Shown here piece by piece: positions 18,901-29,910 of a stretch of 64,000 bases of DNA. Source of the DNA: Veillonella sp. VA142 (GTDB taxonomy: Bacteria; Bacillota; Negativicutes; Veillonellales; Veillonellaceae); assembly GCF_003992135.1 (NCBI RefSeq), contig NZ_RQVN01000001.1, forward strand, positions 62,001-126,000, given 5' to 3'. The stretch's first letter is position 1. Each line of letters begins with the position of its first letter. Under the pieces are notes generated by a model. It saw only the letters and a list, made by a program, of their open reading frames with translations, did not search any database and was not told the DNA's origin. A program made the translations under genes and the position numbers.

Positions 18901-19629
18901 ATGAATCAAATGATAGAATTTAAAAATATTGGAAAATCTTATCAAGGCAAATGGGTGGTGAGAGATTGCAATCTTACCATCAACGAAGGAGACTTTCTTT
19001 GCATTGTAGGTACATCTGGGTCAGGGAAGACGACACTGTTAAAAATGATTAATGGATTGATTGTACCAGATGAGGGAGATATTACTATTTTTGGGACTCG
19101 CGTCATCGATCAAGATATCATTTCTTTGCGCAGAAAGATTGGGTATGCCATCCAAGGAGATGGATTGTTTCCACATATGACGGTAGCAGACAATATAGGG
19201 TATGTGCCGAAACTAGATGGTGTACCGAAGGAAGAAGTGGATGCTATTGTAGAACGTATGCTTTCATTAGTGGGATTACCGCTAGATAGTAAAGGAAAGT
19301 ATCCTAAGGAGTTATCTGGAGGTCAACAGCAACGTGTTGGCATTGCCAGAGCCTATGCAAACTCGCCAAAGATATTACTTATGGACGAGCCATTCGGTGC
19401 TGTGGACTCCATTACGAGGTATCAACTGCAAGAAGACTTGAAGAAAATTCACAAACAAACTGACTGTACCATTGTGTTTATCACCCATGACATGCACGAA
19501 GCTTTTAAACTAGGAACACATATCCTTGTCATGCATGAAGGGAAAATACAACAATACGGGACTGCGGAGGAAGTAAAGAATCATCCGAGTAACGACTATG
19601 TGAAACAATTGATTGAGATGACGAGGTAG
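18901..19629 (+). CDS. Osmolyte ABC transporter ATP-binding protein (OpuBA/OpuCA type)
   Basis: ATPase partner of the fused permease. The 242 residues show Walker A GTSGSGKTTLL, signature LSGGQQQRVGIARA, Walker B ILLMDEPFGAVD and the switch His in FITHDMHEA. OpuA/OpuC ATPases often carry tandem CBS domains that sense ionic strength. This one ends soon after the ABC core, so osmotic control must work in another way if it exists. ATG abuts the permease TAG, and the ribosome site lies within the end of that gene. Confidence 0.92.
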   Translation: MNQMIEFKNIGKSYQGKWVVRDCNLTINEGDFLCIVGTSGSGKTTLLKMINGLIVPDEGDITIFGTRVIDQDIISLRRKIGYAIQGDGLFPHMTVADNIGYVPKLDGVPKEEVDAIVERMLSLVGLPLDSKGKYPKELSGGQQQRVGIARAYANSPKILLMDEPFGAVDSITRYQLQEDLKKIHKQTDCTIVFITHDMHEAFKLGTHILVMHEGKIQQYGTAEEVKNHPSNDYVKQLIEMTR

Positions 19630-19685
19630 TGATACTTACTTGGTGAAGTTGATGAGGTAAGGTACATACATTGTAACAACATATT

Positions 19686-19720
19686 AAAAGGGGGACTCTT
19701 ATAGGAGTCTCCTTATTATT
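19686..19720 (+). terminator. Terminator of the Opu operon
   Basis: 10-bp stem (one bulged G, one G-T) from AAGGGGGACTC to GAGTCTCCTT with a small loop, then TATTATTT. Confidence 0.75.
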
Positions 19721-19721
19721 T

Positions 19722-19762
19722 AGATAAATTTATCTTATCTTTACCTCCTAGTGTGGTACAAT
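19722..19762 (+). promoter_or_regulatory. Promoter region of thiL with a 14-bp palindrome
   Basis: AGATAAATTTATCT (19722-19735) is a perfect palindrome just upstream of an extended -10 TGGTACAAT (19754-19762). A leader of about 115 nt precedes thiL. I do not recognise a riboswitch in it. Confidence 0.4.
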
Positions 19763-19886
19763 AAGAACAACATGTATAGAGAAAGTGATATGCAAATCAA
19801 TAGTTAAATTAAAATAGTGTGGCGTTATTATCCATAACGGCATAGGTATGTTATTTTGTTATTATACAATGAAACGAGGTGGTACA

Positions 19887-20861
19887 ATGCATAAGGATCG
19901 GCTTGATGAATTTGCTCTTATTGACAAACTAACGCAATATAGTATTAACGATTCTACGTATGTAAAAGTAGGTGTTGGTGATGACTGTGCTGTGTATGAT
20001 ACACCTTATGATGTAGATCAATTGGTTAGTACGGACATGATGGTGGAAGGGATTCACTTTAGTGAACAAACGACATCACCCTTTGACGTGGGCTATCGTT
20101 TAGGAACAGCGAACATCAGTGATATAGCAGCGATGGGTGGTGCTCCACGACATATGGTGGTGTCCGTTGCAGTTCCCAAGGAGCGAGATACGTCCTATGT
20201 AGAAGAGGTTTATAGTGGTTTACGTACTATATGTGCAGACTACGATGTGAATATCATCGGCGGCGATACGGTATCAACGGAAGGTCCTTTTGTGGTTTCA
20301 GCCACAGTCTTTGGAGATGTTCCAAAACATCAATCTGTTTTACGTAGTGGAGCCAAAGATGGTGATGCGGTGTTCATTACAAATTATCTGGGATTATCGT
20401 ATGTGGGTTTGCACAGTTTGTTGGAAGGTAGCAAGGGCTATCCAGTGAGTCAATCCGTTCATCAACGGCCCCTTCCTCATGTGGAATGTGGTATAATAGC
20501 AAGAGATGTAGGGGCCACGTCTATGAATGATATCAGCGATGGCTTGTCCAGCGAGCTCAACGAGATTGCCAAAGCATCGCAGGTGACTATTTACATTGAT
20601 GAAAGTACTTTGCCAATTCATCCGGAGGTTCAAGCGTACTGTGAAAGCCACCAGATGAGTCCCTACATTCCTATGTGGACTGGAGGCGAAGACTTTCAGT
20701 TGGTGGGAACTATACCTGCTGAGAAAGCAGAGGAGTTGCCAGCTGAGACTTTCATGATTATTGGACATGTTAAAGCAGGCAGTGCACAGGTATTGGTAGA
20801 ACGTGACGGACAATGGATGAGAGTGGAATCTAAAGGATACAATCACTTATCGCATAACTAA
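19887..20861 (+). CDS. thiL: Thiamine-monophosphate kinase
   Basis: Phosphorylates thiamine monophosphate to the cofactor thiamine diphosphate. The 324 residues match the usual length. The PurM-like fold shows VGVGDDCAVYD, STDMMVEGIHF, NIIGGDTVST and the active-site stretch MNDISDGLSSEL. The start follows GAGGTGG; an in-frame ATG 13 codons upstream lacks a ribosome site. It precedes the tsaE-tsaB-rimI-tsaD cluster after a 107-bp gap. That pairing is common in Firmicutes without a known metabolic reason. Confidence 0.93.
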   Translation: MHKDRLDEFALIDKLTQYSINDSTYVKVGVGDDCAVYDTPYDVDQLVSTDMMVEGIHFSEQTTSPFDVGYRLGTANISDIAAMGGAPRHMVVSVAVPKERDTSYVEEVYSGLRTICADYDVNIIGGDTVSTEGPFVVSATVFGDVPKHQSVLRSGAKDGDAVFITNYLGLSYVGLHSLLEGSKGYPVSQSVHQRPLPHVECGIIARDVGATSMNDISDGLSSELNEIAKASQVTIYIDESTLPIHPEVQAYCESHQMSPYIPMWTGGEDFQLVGTIPAEKAEELPAETFMIIGHVKAGSAQVLVERDGQWMRVESKGYNHLSHN

Positions 20862-20968
20862 GGATTGAATGTATAGATAATCCTAGTCATATCTAATGAT
20901 AATAGACGGGGATAAGAGTATGTGTCGCCTACAGCATACTAATTAAAATACAATGATAAAGGAATACT

Positions 20969-21442
20969 ATGAATACTATACAATATACAACACATTCCGT
21001 AGAGGGAACGTTGGCTCTAGGTCACAGCCTAGGGAGATTTATGAAAGACTATGAAGGACCTATATGCATTGCCTTAGATGGTACACTAGGGGCGGGGAAA
21101 ACTCATTTTTCCCAAGGGATTGCGAAAGGCTTTGGGGTTACAGAAGAGGTGACAAGCCCTACGTTCGCGTTGATGAACACCTATGAAGTAGATGGCTCTA
21201 ACTTGTACCACTTTGATTTATATCGAATGGATTTGGTAGAAGAGTTGGAAACCATTGGATTTTACGAATATACCGAGGAAACGAAGTCTGTTGTAGAGTG
21301 GGCTAGTAAGTTTACTGACGAATTGCCAGATACGACGGTGTGGATTGAGATTTCTGTGACTGACGATGGATCTCGTCAGTTTACCGTTCATACAGATTTA
21401 CTTTCAGTAGAAGAATTACAATGCATAGGAGAGGACCTATGA
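20969..21442 (+). CDS. tsaE: tRNA t6A biosynthesis ATPase
   Basis: Small ATPase needed for threonylcarbamoyladenosine at position 37 of ANN-decoding tRNAs. It works with TsaB and TsaD, both encoded just downstream. The 157 residues carry Walker A GTLGAGKTHFSQGIA, then VTSPTFALMNTYE and LYHFDLYRM, all typical of TsaE. ATG follows AAAGGA. The stop codon overlaps the tsaB start (ATGA), which implies coupled translation. Confidence 0.94.
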   Translation: MNTIQYTTHSVEGTLALGHSLGRFMKDYEGPICIALDGTLGAGKTHFSQGIAKGFGVTEEVTSPTFALMNTYEVDGSNLYHFDLYRMDLVEELETIGFYEYTEETKSVVEWASKFTDELPDTTVWIEISVTDDGSRQFTVHTDLLSVEELQCIGEDL

Positions 21443-22227
21443 TTTTAGGCATTGAAACGAGTAGTGCCATTGCCAGTATAGCAGTGGGAAATGACAAAGA
21501 AATACGAAGTGAACTCATTGTACAGGCAGGCCTTACGCATTCTGAACAATTGGTGCCACATATCGAAACGGTGTTGACAACGGGGAAAGTAAAAAAATCT
21601 GATATTACCGGCATTGCCGTTACCATTGGACCTGGTTCGTTTACAGGTTTGCGTATTGGTTTGGGCACGGCAAAGGCCTTGGCTTACGCTTGGAATGTAC
21701 CAGTTGTAGGAGTGCTCACCACAGATGTATTGGCACAAGGGTGTATGTATTCTAATTACCGTGTGTGTACCGTTGTGGATGCACAGAAAAAGCAAGTCTA
21801 TGTCCGTCAATATGTATGGAATGGTACAACCATGGATGACTTGGATTCTGTAGGAGTCCACCAAGTGCCAGAATTATTGGAAGCCTTAGTAAAATTATGT
21901 GAGGAGCATCCAGTAGTGATTGTGGGAGATGGCCTAAAACGTCTGGAAAAAGAATATCATCTAGGTGTAGAAGAAGGTCGCATAGATCCACTACGTTTGG
22001 TGATCGGTCATGAATCGAAGCAACGACCACGTGCATCCCATGTCATCCAAGTGGCATTACCACAATTTGCTAGTGGTAACATACCTGATGTACAGTCTAT
22101 TGAGCCATTCTACATTCGTAAATCGGAAGCGGAAGTGGTCTGGGATGAGAAAAATAAAGACATACTAGCTACGGGTACCTACGAAGAACCTAAGGTAGTA
22201 GTCCGTGAAGCAGCAGGTGAACGATAA
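21439..22227 (+). CDS. tsaB: tRNA t6A biosynthesis protein TsaB
   Basis: Inactive ASKHA-fold partner that dimerises with TsaD to transfer the threonylcarbamoyl group. The 262 residues start MILGIETSSAIASIAVG and include the ligand-binding segment GPGSFTGLRIGLGTAKALA. TsaB proteins of about 230 residues are usual, so the C-terminus is slightly long. The ATG overlaps the tsaE stop and follows AGGAGAGG; an in-frame ATG six codons upstream lies within tsaE and is less likely. The last base of its stop is shared with the rimI start. Confidence 0.93.
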   Translation: MILGIETSSAIASIAVGNDKEIRSELIVQAGLTHSEQLVPHIETVLTTGKVKKSDITGIAVTIGPGSFTGLRIGLGTAKALAYAWNVPVVGVLTTDVLAQGCMYSNYRVCTVVDAQKKQVYVRQYVWNGTTMDDLDSVGVHQVPELLEALVKLCEEHPVVIVGDGLKRLEKEYHLGVEEGRIDPLRLVIGHESKQRPRASHVIQVALPQFASGNIPDVQSIEPFYIRKSEAEVVWDEKNKDILATGTYEEPKVVVREAAGER

Positions 22228-22679
22228 TGGTGACTTTACGAGAAGCCTTACGGAGTGATATTGAAGGTATCTACGAAATAGAGCAGGCCTGTTTTTCAAC
22301 CCCTTGGTCGAGGGAAGCTTTATTGGATGATTTAGAAGTAGAAGATAAGCTGTACCTTGTGGCAGAAGCAGAAGATGGTAAGATTTTTGGTTATGCAGGG
22401 TCTTGGCTTGTTTTGGATGAAGGTCAAATTACAAATATTGCTATTCATCCTGACTATCGTCGAGCAGGCTATGGGGCTAAGATGACTCGTAAGTTAACGC
22501 AAATGCTACGAAAACGAGGTATGAAACATATTTTTTTAGAAGTGCGTGTCTCCAATATTGCAGCTCAAGCTATGTATCGTAGATTGGGATTTACAGCGGT
22601 AGGAGTACGCAAACAATTTTATTCAGATCCAGTAGAAGATGGACTGATTATGTCGAAAGAAATGGAGGAACTGACATGA
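22227..22679 (+). CDS. rimI: Ribosomal protein S18-alanine N-acetyltransferase
   Basis: GNAT-family acetyltransferase. RimI proteins modify the N-terminal Ala of ribosomal protein S18 and possibly other substrates. The 150 residues include [18 protein letters not shown], the acetyl-CoA loop region [16 protein letters not shown], and [18 protein letters not shown]. It sits between tsaB and tsaD with overlaps of one and four bases, the standard Firmicutes arrangement. The substrate is inferred from context. Confidence 0.9.
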   Translation: MVTLREALRSDIEGIYEIEQACFSTPWSREALLDDLEVEDKLYLVAEAEDGKIFGYAGSWLVLDEGQITNIAIHPDYRRAGYGAKMTRKLTQMLRKRGMKHIFLEVRVSNIAAQAMYRRLGFTAVGVRKQFYSDPVEDGLIMSKEMEELT

Positions 22680-23716
22680 GTATCTATACACTAGCCATTG
22701 AAACTAGCTGTGACGAAACATCGGCAGCGGTGTTGCAAGATGGCAGAACAGTTATTTCCAATGTGATTTCCAGTCAAGTTCCCATTCATAGAAAATTTGG
22801 CGGTGTTGTGCCAGAAGTGGCATCTCGTCATCATATTGAGCAGATTATGCCTGTTATCGACCAAGCGTTGGCAGATGCAAATCTAACATTAGACGATATG
22901 GACCATATCGGTGTTACTTATGGGCCTGGTTTAGTAGGGGCTCTGTTGGTAGGTGTGTCAGCGGCGAAGGCTTTATCCTTTGCAAAAGATATCCCTTTGG
23001 TTGGAGTTCATCATATGGAAGGCCACATCTTTGCGAACTTCCTTTTGCACCCTGATTTAGAACCGCCTTTCTTGTGTTTAGTAGTGTCTGGGGGCCATAC
23101 CATGATCGTTCATGTGACAGATTATGAAAGCTTTCAGGTGCTGGGACAAACACGTGATGATGCGGCAGGGGAAGCGTTCGATAAAATTGCTCGTGTCTTA
23201 GGGTATCCGTATCCAGGTGGACCCCATATTGATGCGTTGGCGAAGCAAGGAAATCCGGAGGCCATCGATTTCCCACGACCTTTGCTAGAAAAAGGAAACT
23301 TTGACTTTAGTTTTAGTGGCTTGAAATCGGCGGTTTTGAACTATATCAATGGAAAGCAACAAAAAGGTGAATCCATCTGTCATGAAGATGTGGCAGCCTC
23401 CTTTCAAAAGGCTATTACTGACGTATTAGTGGAAAAAATGAAAGAAGCGGCTCATACACTAGGAGAAACGAAGATTGCCTTAGCTGGCGGTGTATCTGCG
23501 AATAGTGGATTACAACGAGATTTACAAGCCATGTGTGAAGCAGAAGGTTTGACCTATCTCACAGCGGGATCTATGTTGGCTACCGATAATGCGGCAATGA
23601 TTGGATGCCGAGCTTACTATATGGCTCAATCTGGCAAATTCAGCAATTACACATTGAATGCAAAACCATCTATTCCATTAGGTAGTGATTTGTGGAAAGG
23701 AAGCCAACATGGCTAG
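22676..23716 (+). CDS. tsaD: tRNA N6-adenosine threonylcarbamoyltransferase
   Basis: Catalytic subunit that transfers threonylcarbamoyl to A37 of tRNA. The 346 residues begin [15 protein letters not shown]. The metal site HHMEGH lies near residue 112, with VSGGHT and [19 protein letters not shown] following. Length is normal. It overlaps rimI by four bases and the downstream histidine kinase gene by eight, so the kinase/regulator pair appears to be in the same operon as the t6A genes. Confidence 0.96.
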   Translation: MSIYTLAIETSCDETSAAVLQDGRTVISNVISSQVPIHRKFGGVVPEVASRHHIEQIMPVIDQALADANLTLDDMDHIGVTYGPGLVGALLVGVSAAKALSFAKDIPLVGVHHMEGHIFANFLLHPDLEPPFLCLVVSGGHTMIVHVTDYESFQVLGQTRDDAAGEAFDKIARVLGYPYPGGPHIDALAKQGNPEAIDFPRPLLEKGNFDFSFSGLKSAVLNYINGKQQKGESICHEDVAASFQKAITDVLVEKMKEAAHTLGETKIALAGGVSANSGLQRDLQAMCEAEGLTYLTAGSMLATDNAAMIGCRAYYMAQSGKFSNYTLNAKPSIPLGSDLWKGSQHG

Positions 23717-25169
23717 TTGGAAAGAGATTCTAGACAAAGAAACAGATTTATATCCTACACAGCAAGCTTTACTATTACAATTCTCTCAGCGATTAAACTT
23801 TGGTAAAGTCATCAGTGAACAAGGGGTGTCCCTCTTAGTGCAAGCTAAGGATGGACACCTTTTACTTAGTGGAGCACTAGATAGCGGTCATACAGGTATG
23901 GTACAGAAATGCAAGGTGCCTACTAATCATCCTATCCAACAGATGTTGGTAACTGGCAAACCCTATGTAGGAATCATGGATTGGGAAGAATGTACGAATA
24001 GAACAACGACAATAGAAACCTATTATGCGTATGTCTATCCCATCGTAGATAATGGTGGTAAATGCATTGGTGCTTGTGCCTTTACTAATCCTGTATCGGA
24101 GGTGTACTCTAGTCGATATAATGAATTCATGTCTATTGTGTCACAGACAAGTTTTCAAGGGATGTTGGTACCACAGCTACAACAACCAGAATTATATGAA
24201 GGAATTTCTGTGTTAGACGGAATACTCTTTTTTGAACAAGATGGTACTATTCTTTATGCGAATCGAGCGGCGAAAAAACTAGGGGATATCTTTGGCATAG
24301 ATCGACGATTACAGGGAACCTCCATTTACAGTAGTACTTTGAAAGTAGGTCGTATCAAGAAGGCCTTAGAAGATAGAGTGGGTACCATTGATGAAGAATT
24401 GTATGGTGACATTGCTTTGCGTCAAGTAATGATTCCTGTTGTTTTAGGGGTCAAGTGGAAGCGTGGTATCTTGGTATTACAGGATAAAACGGAGTTGCGC
24501 AAGCGAGATCAAGAATTACTGGTAAAAAATTCCGTCATCAAAGAAGTGCACCATCGTGTAAAAAATAATTTGCAGTCTGTGGCAGGTTTATTACGTATGC
24601 AAAGTCGTCGCAGTGGGTCCGATGATGTGAAACAAGCCTTACAAGACAGTATTCATCGTATTGAAAGTATGGCTCTCGTTCATGAAATTGTATCAAACTT
24701 TGATGAAGATTATGTGGCATTGCGCAGTATTATTGAAGAATTATGGCGATTGTTGCGACAAGGATTAGGCTCTTCTGAGCAGCTGATTGACATGGAGTAT
24801 ATAGGAGAAGATATCATTATGTCATCTCACAAGGCCAGCTATGTGTCCTTAGTGCTGAATGAACTGTTTTCCAACCTCTTTAAACATGCTTTTAAAGACA
24901 AAACAGAAGGACATGTACAGGTAGAGGTGCGAGAGGTGATGGCTCAAGGAAACCGAGATATGTTGCATATTGTTATTCGAGATACTGGCTGTGGGTTGCC
25001 AGAGGATTTTGAAAGCACCAGACAACGTAGATTAGGATTACAAATTATCGATAATTTGGTGCAGAATGAATTAGATGGAAAAATTTCATGGACATCTCAA
25101 GGAATAGGTACTGTGGTAGATATTTGGATACATAAAGGAGAAGAGTATGCGCGTCTTAGTAGTAGATGA
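23709..25169 (+). CDS. Sensor histidine kinase, PdtaS/EutW-like (HisKA_2)
   Basis: Partner of the ANTAR regulator downstream. The 486 residues contain an N-terminal sensor of the H_kinase_N type (about 10-150). A PAS-like segment follows (about 165-275), then the HisKA_2 phosphorylation site [20 protein letters not shown] (His near residue 280). HATPase_c comes last ([35 protein letters not shown]). No transmembrane segment is seen, so it is a soluble sensor. ATG follows AAAGGA and overlaps tsaD. This kinase type phosphorylates response regulators that bind RNA rather than DNA. The signal is unknown. Confidence 0.9.
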   Translation: MASWKEILDKETDLYPTQQALLLQFSQRLNFGKVISEQGVSLLVQAKDGHLLLSGALDSGHTGMVQKCKVPTNHPIQQMLVTGKPYVGIMDWEECTNRTTTIETYYAYVYPIVDNGGKCIGACAFTNPVSEVYSSRYNEFMSIVSQTSFQGMLVPQLQQPELYEGISVLDGILFFEQDGTILYANRAAKKLGDIFGIDRRLQGTSIYSSTLKVGRIKKALEDRVGTIDEELYGDIALRQVMIPVVLGVKWKRGILVLQDKTELRKRDQELLVKNSVIKEVHHRVKNNLQSVAGLLRMQSRRSGSDDVKQALQDSIHRIESMALVHEIVSNFDEDYVALRSIIEELWRLLRQGLGSSEQLIDMEYIGEDIIMSSHKASYVSLVLNELFSNLFKHAFKDKTEGHVQVEVREVMAQGNRDMLHIVIRDTGCGLPEDFESTRQRRLGLQIIDNLVQNELDGKISWTSQGIGTVVDIWIHKGEEYARLSSR

Positions 25170-25719
25170 TGAGTCACTGATTCGCATGGACTTGCGAGAT
25201 ATATTAGAAAGCCAAGGACATACCGTTGTAGGAGAAGGGGCCAATGGAGTGGAAGCAATCCAACTATGTCAAGATCTTGTGCCAGATATAGTGCTTATGG
25301 ACGTGAAGATGCCGGAACTAGATGGTATCGAGGCGGCGCGGCAAATCCGTCATAAACGATTAGCGCCGGTGGTGCTATTAACAGCGTATAGTCAAGACGA
25401 TTTAATCCAAAAAGCATCTCAATCTGGGGTATACGGCTATTTGACTAAACCTTTACGTGAACAGGACTTAGGTCCCACTCTGCAGATGGCTATGGGTCGC
25501 TTTCAAGAAGAACGAAATTTAGTAGAACAGGTGAAAGGATTGGAAAGTTCCTTAGAAGAAAGAAAATATGTAACGAAAGCGACGGGCATATTGATGGAGT
25601 TGCATGGATTTTCCGAGGAAAAGGCGTATGAAAAAATACGAGTTTTCAGCATGGATAAGCGGATTAGTCTGGTGGAAACATGTAAAAAAATTATCGCAGC
25701 CCATGAAGCGAAATCATAA
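25147..25719 (+). CDS. ANTAR-domain response regulator (transcription antiterminator)
   Basis: The 190 residues have a receiver domain (about 1-115: [11 protein letters not shown], phospho-acceptor Asp52 in LMDVKMP, Lys in YLTKPLRE). A coiled-coil linker follows, then an ANTAR domain (about 128-185: KATGILMELHGFSEEKAYEK). ANTAR proteins bind tandem hexaloop hairpins in nascent RNA and prevent termination. The gene overlaps the kinase by 23 bp, a strong sign of a two-component pair. Its targets are not evident in the window. Confidence 0.93.
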   Translation: MRVLVVDDESLIRMDLRDILESQGHTVVGEGANGVEAIQLCQDLVPDIVLMDVKMPELDGIEAARQIRHKRLAPVVLLTAYSQDDLIQKASQSGVYGYLTKPLREQDLGPTLQMAMGRFQEERNLVEQVKGLESSLEERKYVTKATGILMELHGFSEEKAYEKIRVFSMDKRISLVETCKKIIAAHEAKS

Positions 25720-25755
25720 AAGTAAAAAGTATTTAGTCAAAAAGTCAAAAAGGAC

Positions 25756-25783
25756 TTGCAAAAATTTAAAAATGATTTATAAT
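25756..25783 (+). promoter_or_regulatory. Sigma-A promoter of groES-groEL
   Basis: TTGCAA, 16 bp, TATAAT; the CIRCE operator begins 12 bp after the -10. Confidence 0.8.
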
Positions 25784-25794
25784 AATATTTGTAA

Positions 25795-25821
25795 TTAGCA
25801 CTCACCATTATTGAGTGCTAA
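25795..25821 (+). promoter_or_regulatory. CIRCE operator (HrcA-binding site)
   Basis: Perfect inverted repeat TTAGCACTC, 9-nt spacer, GAGTGCTAA, exactly the CIRCE consensus. It covers the expected transcription start, so HrcA would repress groES-groEL at normal temperature. hrcA is not in the window. Confidence 0.97.
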
Positions 25822-25858
25822 CATCAATATTATAGTGTATATGAGAAGAGGTATAACA

Positions 25859-26137
25859 ATGAAACCATTAGGCGATCGTGTCATTATTCGTGTATTAGAA
25901 GTAGAAACAAAAACGGAAAGTGGTATCTTTTTAGCATCTTCCACAAAGGAACGTCCATCTGAAGGTACAGTTATTGCTGTAGGTCCTGGTAAATTATGTG
26001 ACAATGGTGAGCGTGTAAAACCAGAAGTAGAAGTGGGCAATACAGTTATGTTCTCCAAATATGCTGGTACTGAGTTCAAAATTGATGGTGTTGACCATTT
26101 AATTATCAGTGAAAAAGATATTTTAGCAGTATTATAA
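25859..26137 (+). CDS. groES: Co-chaperonin GroES
   Basis: 10-kDa lid of the GroEL folding chamber in the cytoplasm. The 92 residues begin MKPLGDRVIIRVLEVETKTE, contain the mobile loop ESGIFLASSTKERPSEG, and end EKDILAVL. The start follows AGAGGTATAACA and lies after the CIRCE element; an in-frame ATG 16 codons upstream would be within the operator and is rejected. Co-transcribed with groEL 42 bp downstream. Confidence 0.97.
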   Translation: MKPLGDRVIIRVLEVETKTESGIFLASSTKERPSEGTVIAVGPGKLCDNGERVKPEVEVGNTVMFSKYAGTEFKIDGVDHLIISEKDILAVL

Positions 26138-27817
<1,680 letters not shown>

Positions 27818-27866
27818 TCTCAGATTGCATGTATTGGTCATAAGCACTACATAATTGAACAGTATG

Positions 27867-27912
27867 GGGACTATGAAAGAATAGGTAACTATTCTTTCGT
27901 AGTCTCTTTTTA
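27867..27912 (+). terminator. Terminator of groES-groEL
   Basis: About 17-bp stem (starting GACTATGAAAGAATAG, one G-T pair) with a GTAA tetraloop, then TCTTTTTATT. Confidence 0.92.
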
Positions 27913-27930
27913 TTATTCAACAGATTGATA

Positions 27931-27949
27931 ATGTTATAGTTTATAACAT
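27931..27949. promoter_or_regulatory. Inverted repeat upstream of the catalase promoter
   Basis: ATGTTATA, 3 nt, TATAACAT: a perfect 8-3-8 inverted repeat located about 33 bp upstream of the catalase -35. Possible regulator site; no family consensus recognised. Confidence 0.4.
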
Positions 27950-27981
27950 CAAAAATAAAAATAATTAATGGAAAATCATTA

Positions 27982-28010
27982 TTGACAATACAAGGAAATG
28001 GATTTATAAT
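27982..28010 (+). promoter_or_regulatory. Consensus sigma-A promoter of the catalase gene
   Basis: TTGACA, exactly 17 bp, TATAAT: full consensus at both hexamers. A promoter this strong is likely kept in check by a repressor; see the palindrome at 28024-28044. Confidence 0.9.
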
Positions 28011-28023
28011 AGGTTCATAAATT

Positions 28024-28044
28024 AACGGATAATAATTATCCGTT
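28024..28044. promoter_or_regulatory. Fur-family (PerR/Fur-like) operator overlapping the catalase transcription start
   Basis: A perfect 10-1-10 palindrome (AACGGATAAT, A, ATTATCCGTT). Its core GATAAT-A-ATTATC equals the inner part of the 7-1-7 Fur-family consensus TGATAATnATTATCA. It lies 13 bp after the -10, where a bound repressor would block initiation or early elongation. PerR control of a catalase is established in other Firmicutes; assignment here is inferred. Confidence 0.7.
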
Positions 28045-28095
28045 GTAAAAGATGGATGTAATTTTTTTATGTATAAGTTTACAAAGGAGAAAGTT

Positions 28096-29565
28096 ATGAA
28101 AGAAGAAAAATTGACAACAGCCTTTGGCGCTCCTGTCCCTGACAATAACAACAGTGCGACAGCTGGAAAACGTGGTCCTGTATTGATGCAAGATGTGTGG
28201 TTGATGGAAAAATTAGGCCACTTTGCTCGTGAAGTGATTCCTGAACGTCGTATGCATGCAAAAGGATCTGGTGCATTTGGTACTTTTACAGTAACAAATG
28301 ATATTACTAAATACACAAAAGCAAAAGTATTCTCTGAAGTAGGTAAAAAAACTGATTTATTTGTACGTTTTTCTACAGTAGCTGGTGAACGTGGTGCGGC
28401 TGATGCAGAACGTGATATTCGTGGCTTTGCTGTAAAAATGTATACTGAAGAAGGTAACTGGGATTTAGTTGGTAACAATACACCAGTATTCTTCATCCGC
28501 GATCCATTGCAATTCCCAGATTTGAATCGTGCAGTAAAACGTAATCCTGAAACTAACTTACGTGATGCTACTGCAAACTGGGATTTCTGGACTAGCTTGC
28601 CAGAAGCAATGCACCAAGTCACAATCGTTATGAGTGACCGTGGTATTCCAGATGGCTATCGCCATATGCACGGTTTCGGTTCCCATACATACAGCTTAAT
28701 CAATGCAAATGACGAACGCGTATGGGTTAAGTTCCACTGGGTATGCCAACAACCAATTAAAAATTTAACTGAAGATGAAGCAGCCGCTCTTATTGCGAAT
28801 GACCGTGAAAGTGCACAACGTGACTTATTCGATGCTATCGCTAAAGGTGATTTCCCACGTTGGAAATTATACATCCAAGTGATGACAGAAGAACAAGCCA
28901 ATGCTCTTCCATACAACCCATTTGACCTTACAAAAGTATGGTACAAAAAAGACTTCCCATTGATCGAAGTAGGGGTAATGGAATTGAACCGTAACCCAGA
29001 AAACTACTTCCAAGATGTAGAACAAGCTGCCTTTGCTCCATCTACAATCATTCCTGGTATTGGATTCAGCCCTGACCGCATGTTACAAGGTCGTTTGTTC
29101 TCCTATGCTGATGCGCAACGCTATCGTTTAGGTACAAACTACCATCAAATCCCTGTCAATGCACCTAAATGTCCATTCAACTCTTATCATCGTGATGGAC
29201 AAGGTCGTGTAGATGGCAACCATGGCTCTACTATTGGATATGCTCCAAATAGCTTTGGACAATGGGCTAACCAACCTCAATACAAAGATCCAGGATATGA
29301 CGTATCTGGTAAAGCATACCAATACGACTTCCGTGAAGATGACTCCGATTACTACACACAACCTGGTAAATTGTTCCGTCTTATGACTCCAGAACAACAA
29401 CAAGTATTATTCAACAATACAGCTCGTAATATGGCAGGAGTACCATTGTTCATCCAAGAACGTCATGCTAAACATTGCTATGCATGTGACCCTGCATATG
29501 GTGAAGGCGTAGCGAAAGCATTGGGCATTACAGTGGATTTCTCTACACCAGCTGACATCGGGTAA
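28096..29565 (+). CDS. Catalase (monofunctional, heme, small-subunit clade)
   Basis: Breaks hydrogen peroxide into water and oxygen. The 489 residues show the catalytic His in [16 protein letters not shown], the distal Asn region [12 protein letters not shown], and the proximal heme-ligand Tyr in [14 protein letters not shown]. The length suits clade 3 catalases without a C-terminal flavodoxin domain. The ATG follows AAAGGAGA; an ATG nine codons upstream is less favoured. The usual R-V-V/I-H-A-K-G active-site segment reads RRMHAKG here, a mild change. Veillonella are strict anaerobes with variable catalase reports, so presence of a full gene with a consensus promoter is notable. Confidence 0.95.
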   Translation: MKEEKLTTAFGAPVPDNNNSATAGKRGPVLMQDVWLMEKLGHFAREVIPERRMHAKGSGAFGTFTVTNDITKYTKAKVFSEVGKKTDLFVRFSTVAGERGAADAERDIRGFAVKMYTEEGNWDLVGNNTPVFFIRDPLQFPDLNRAVKRNPETNLRDATANWDFWTSLPEAMHQVTIVMSDRGIPDGYRHMHGFGSHTYSLINANDERVWVKFHWVCQQPIKNLTEDEAAALIANDRESAQRDLFDAIAKGDFPRWKLYIQVMTEEQANALPYNPFDLTKVWYKKDFPLIEVGVMELNRNPENYFQDVEQAAFAPSTIIPGIGFSPDRMLQGRLFSYADAQRYRLGTNYHQIPVNAPKCPFNSYHRDGQGRVDGNHGSTIGYAPNSFGQWANQPQYKDPGYDVSGKAYQYDFREDDSDYYTQPGKLFRLMTPEQQQVLFNNTARNMAGVPLFIQERHAKHCYACDPAYGEGVAKALGITVDFSTPADIG

Positions 29566-29592
29566 CACTTGAAGCGCTATTTGTCTATGGCG
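29566..29592 (+). repeat. Short dispersed repeat directly after the catalase stop codon
   Basis: CACTTGAAGCGCTATTTGTC, then TATGGCG. Close relatives occur at 30545-30572 (directly after the doxX stop) and 30574-30602, so at least three copies flank the hairpin arrays. Confidence 0.6.
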
Positions 29593-29616
29593 TTCCTTTT
29601 GAGAATAGTATAATTG

Positions 29617-29763
29617 TAGGAGTGCGACACATTCCCTCACAAACGGTATTTCATAATGTTTGTTCGGGAACATGTCGCACTCCTTTTACATTGTCATGAT
29701 TAGAACAAAGGGTACACCATAGACTTCTACGCGCAACTGCGTTCAGAGAGAATAAATAGTGTG
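29617..29763 (+). repeat. 147-bp tandem repeat, copy 1 (hairpin unit)
   Basis: Starts with a 67-nt hairpin (29618-29684). The outer stem is AGGAGTGCGACA / TGTCGCACTCCT, with a second stem TTCCC..ACAAAC / GTTTGT..GGGAA, and TTTT follows. The remaining 80 bp include a small CGCGCAACTGCG structure. The hairpin plus U-tract may act as the catalase terminator. Copy 2 is identical. Confidence 0.92.
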
Positions 29764-29910
29764 TAGGAGTGCGACACATTCCCTCACAAACGGTATTTCA
29801 TAATGTTTGTTCGGGAACATGTCGCACTCCTTTTACATTGTCATGATTAGAACAAAGGGTACACCATAGACTTCTACGCGCAACTGCGTTCAGAGAGAAT
29901 AAATAGTGTG
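29764..29910 (+). repeat. 147-bp tandem repeat, copy 2
   Basis: Appears identical base for base to copy 1, which points to recent duplication or gene-conversion-like maintenance. Confidence 0.92.
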
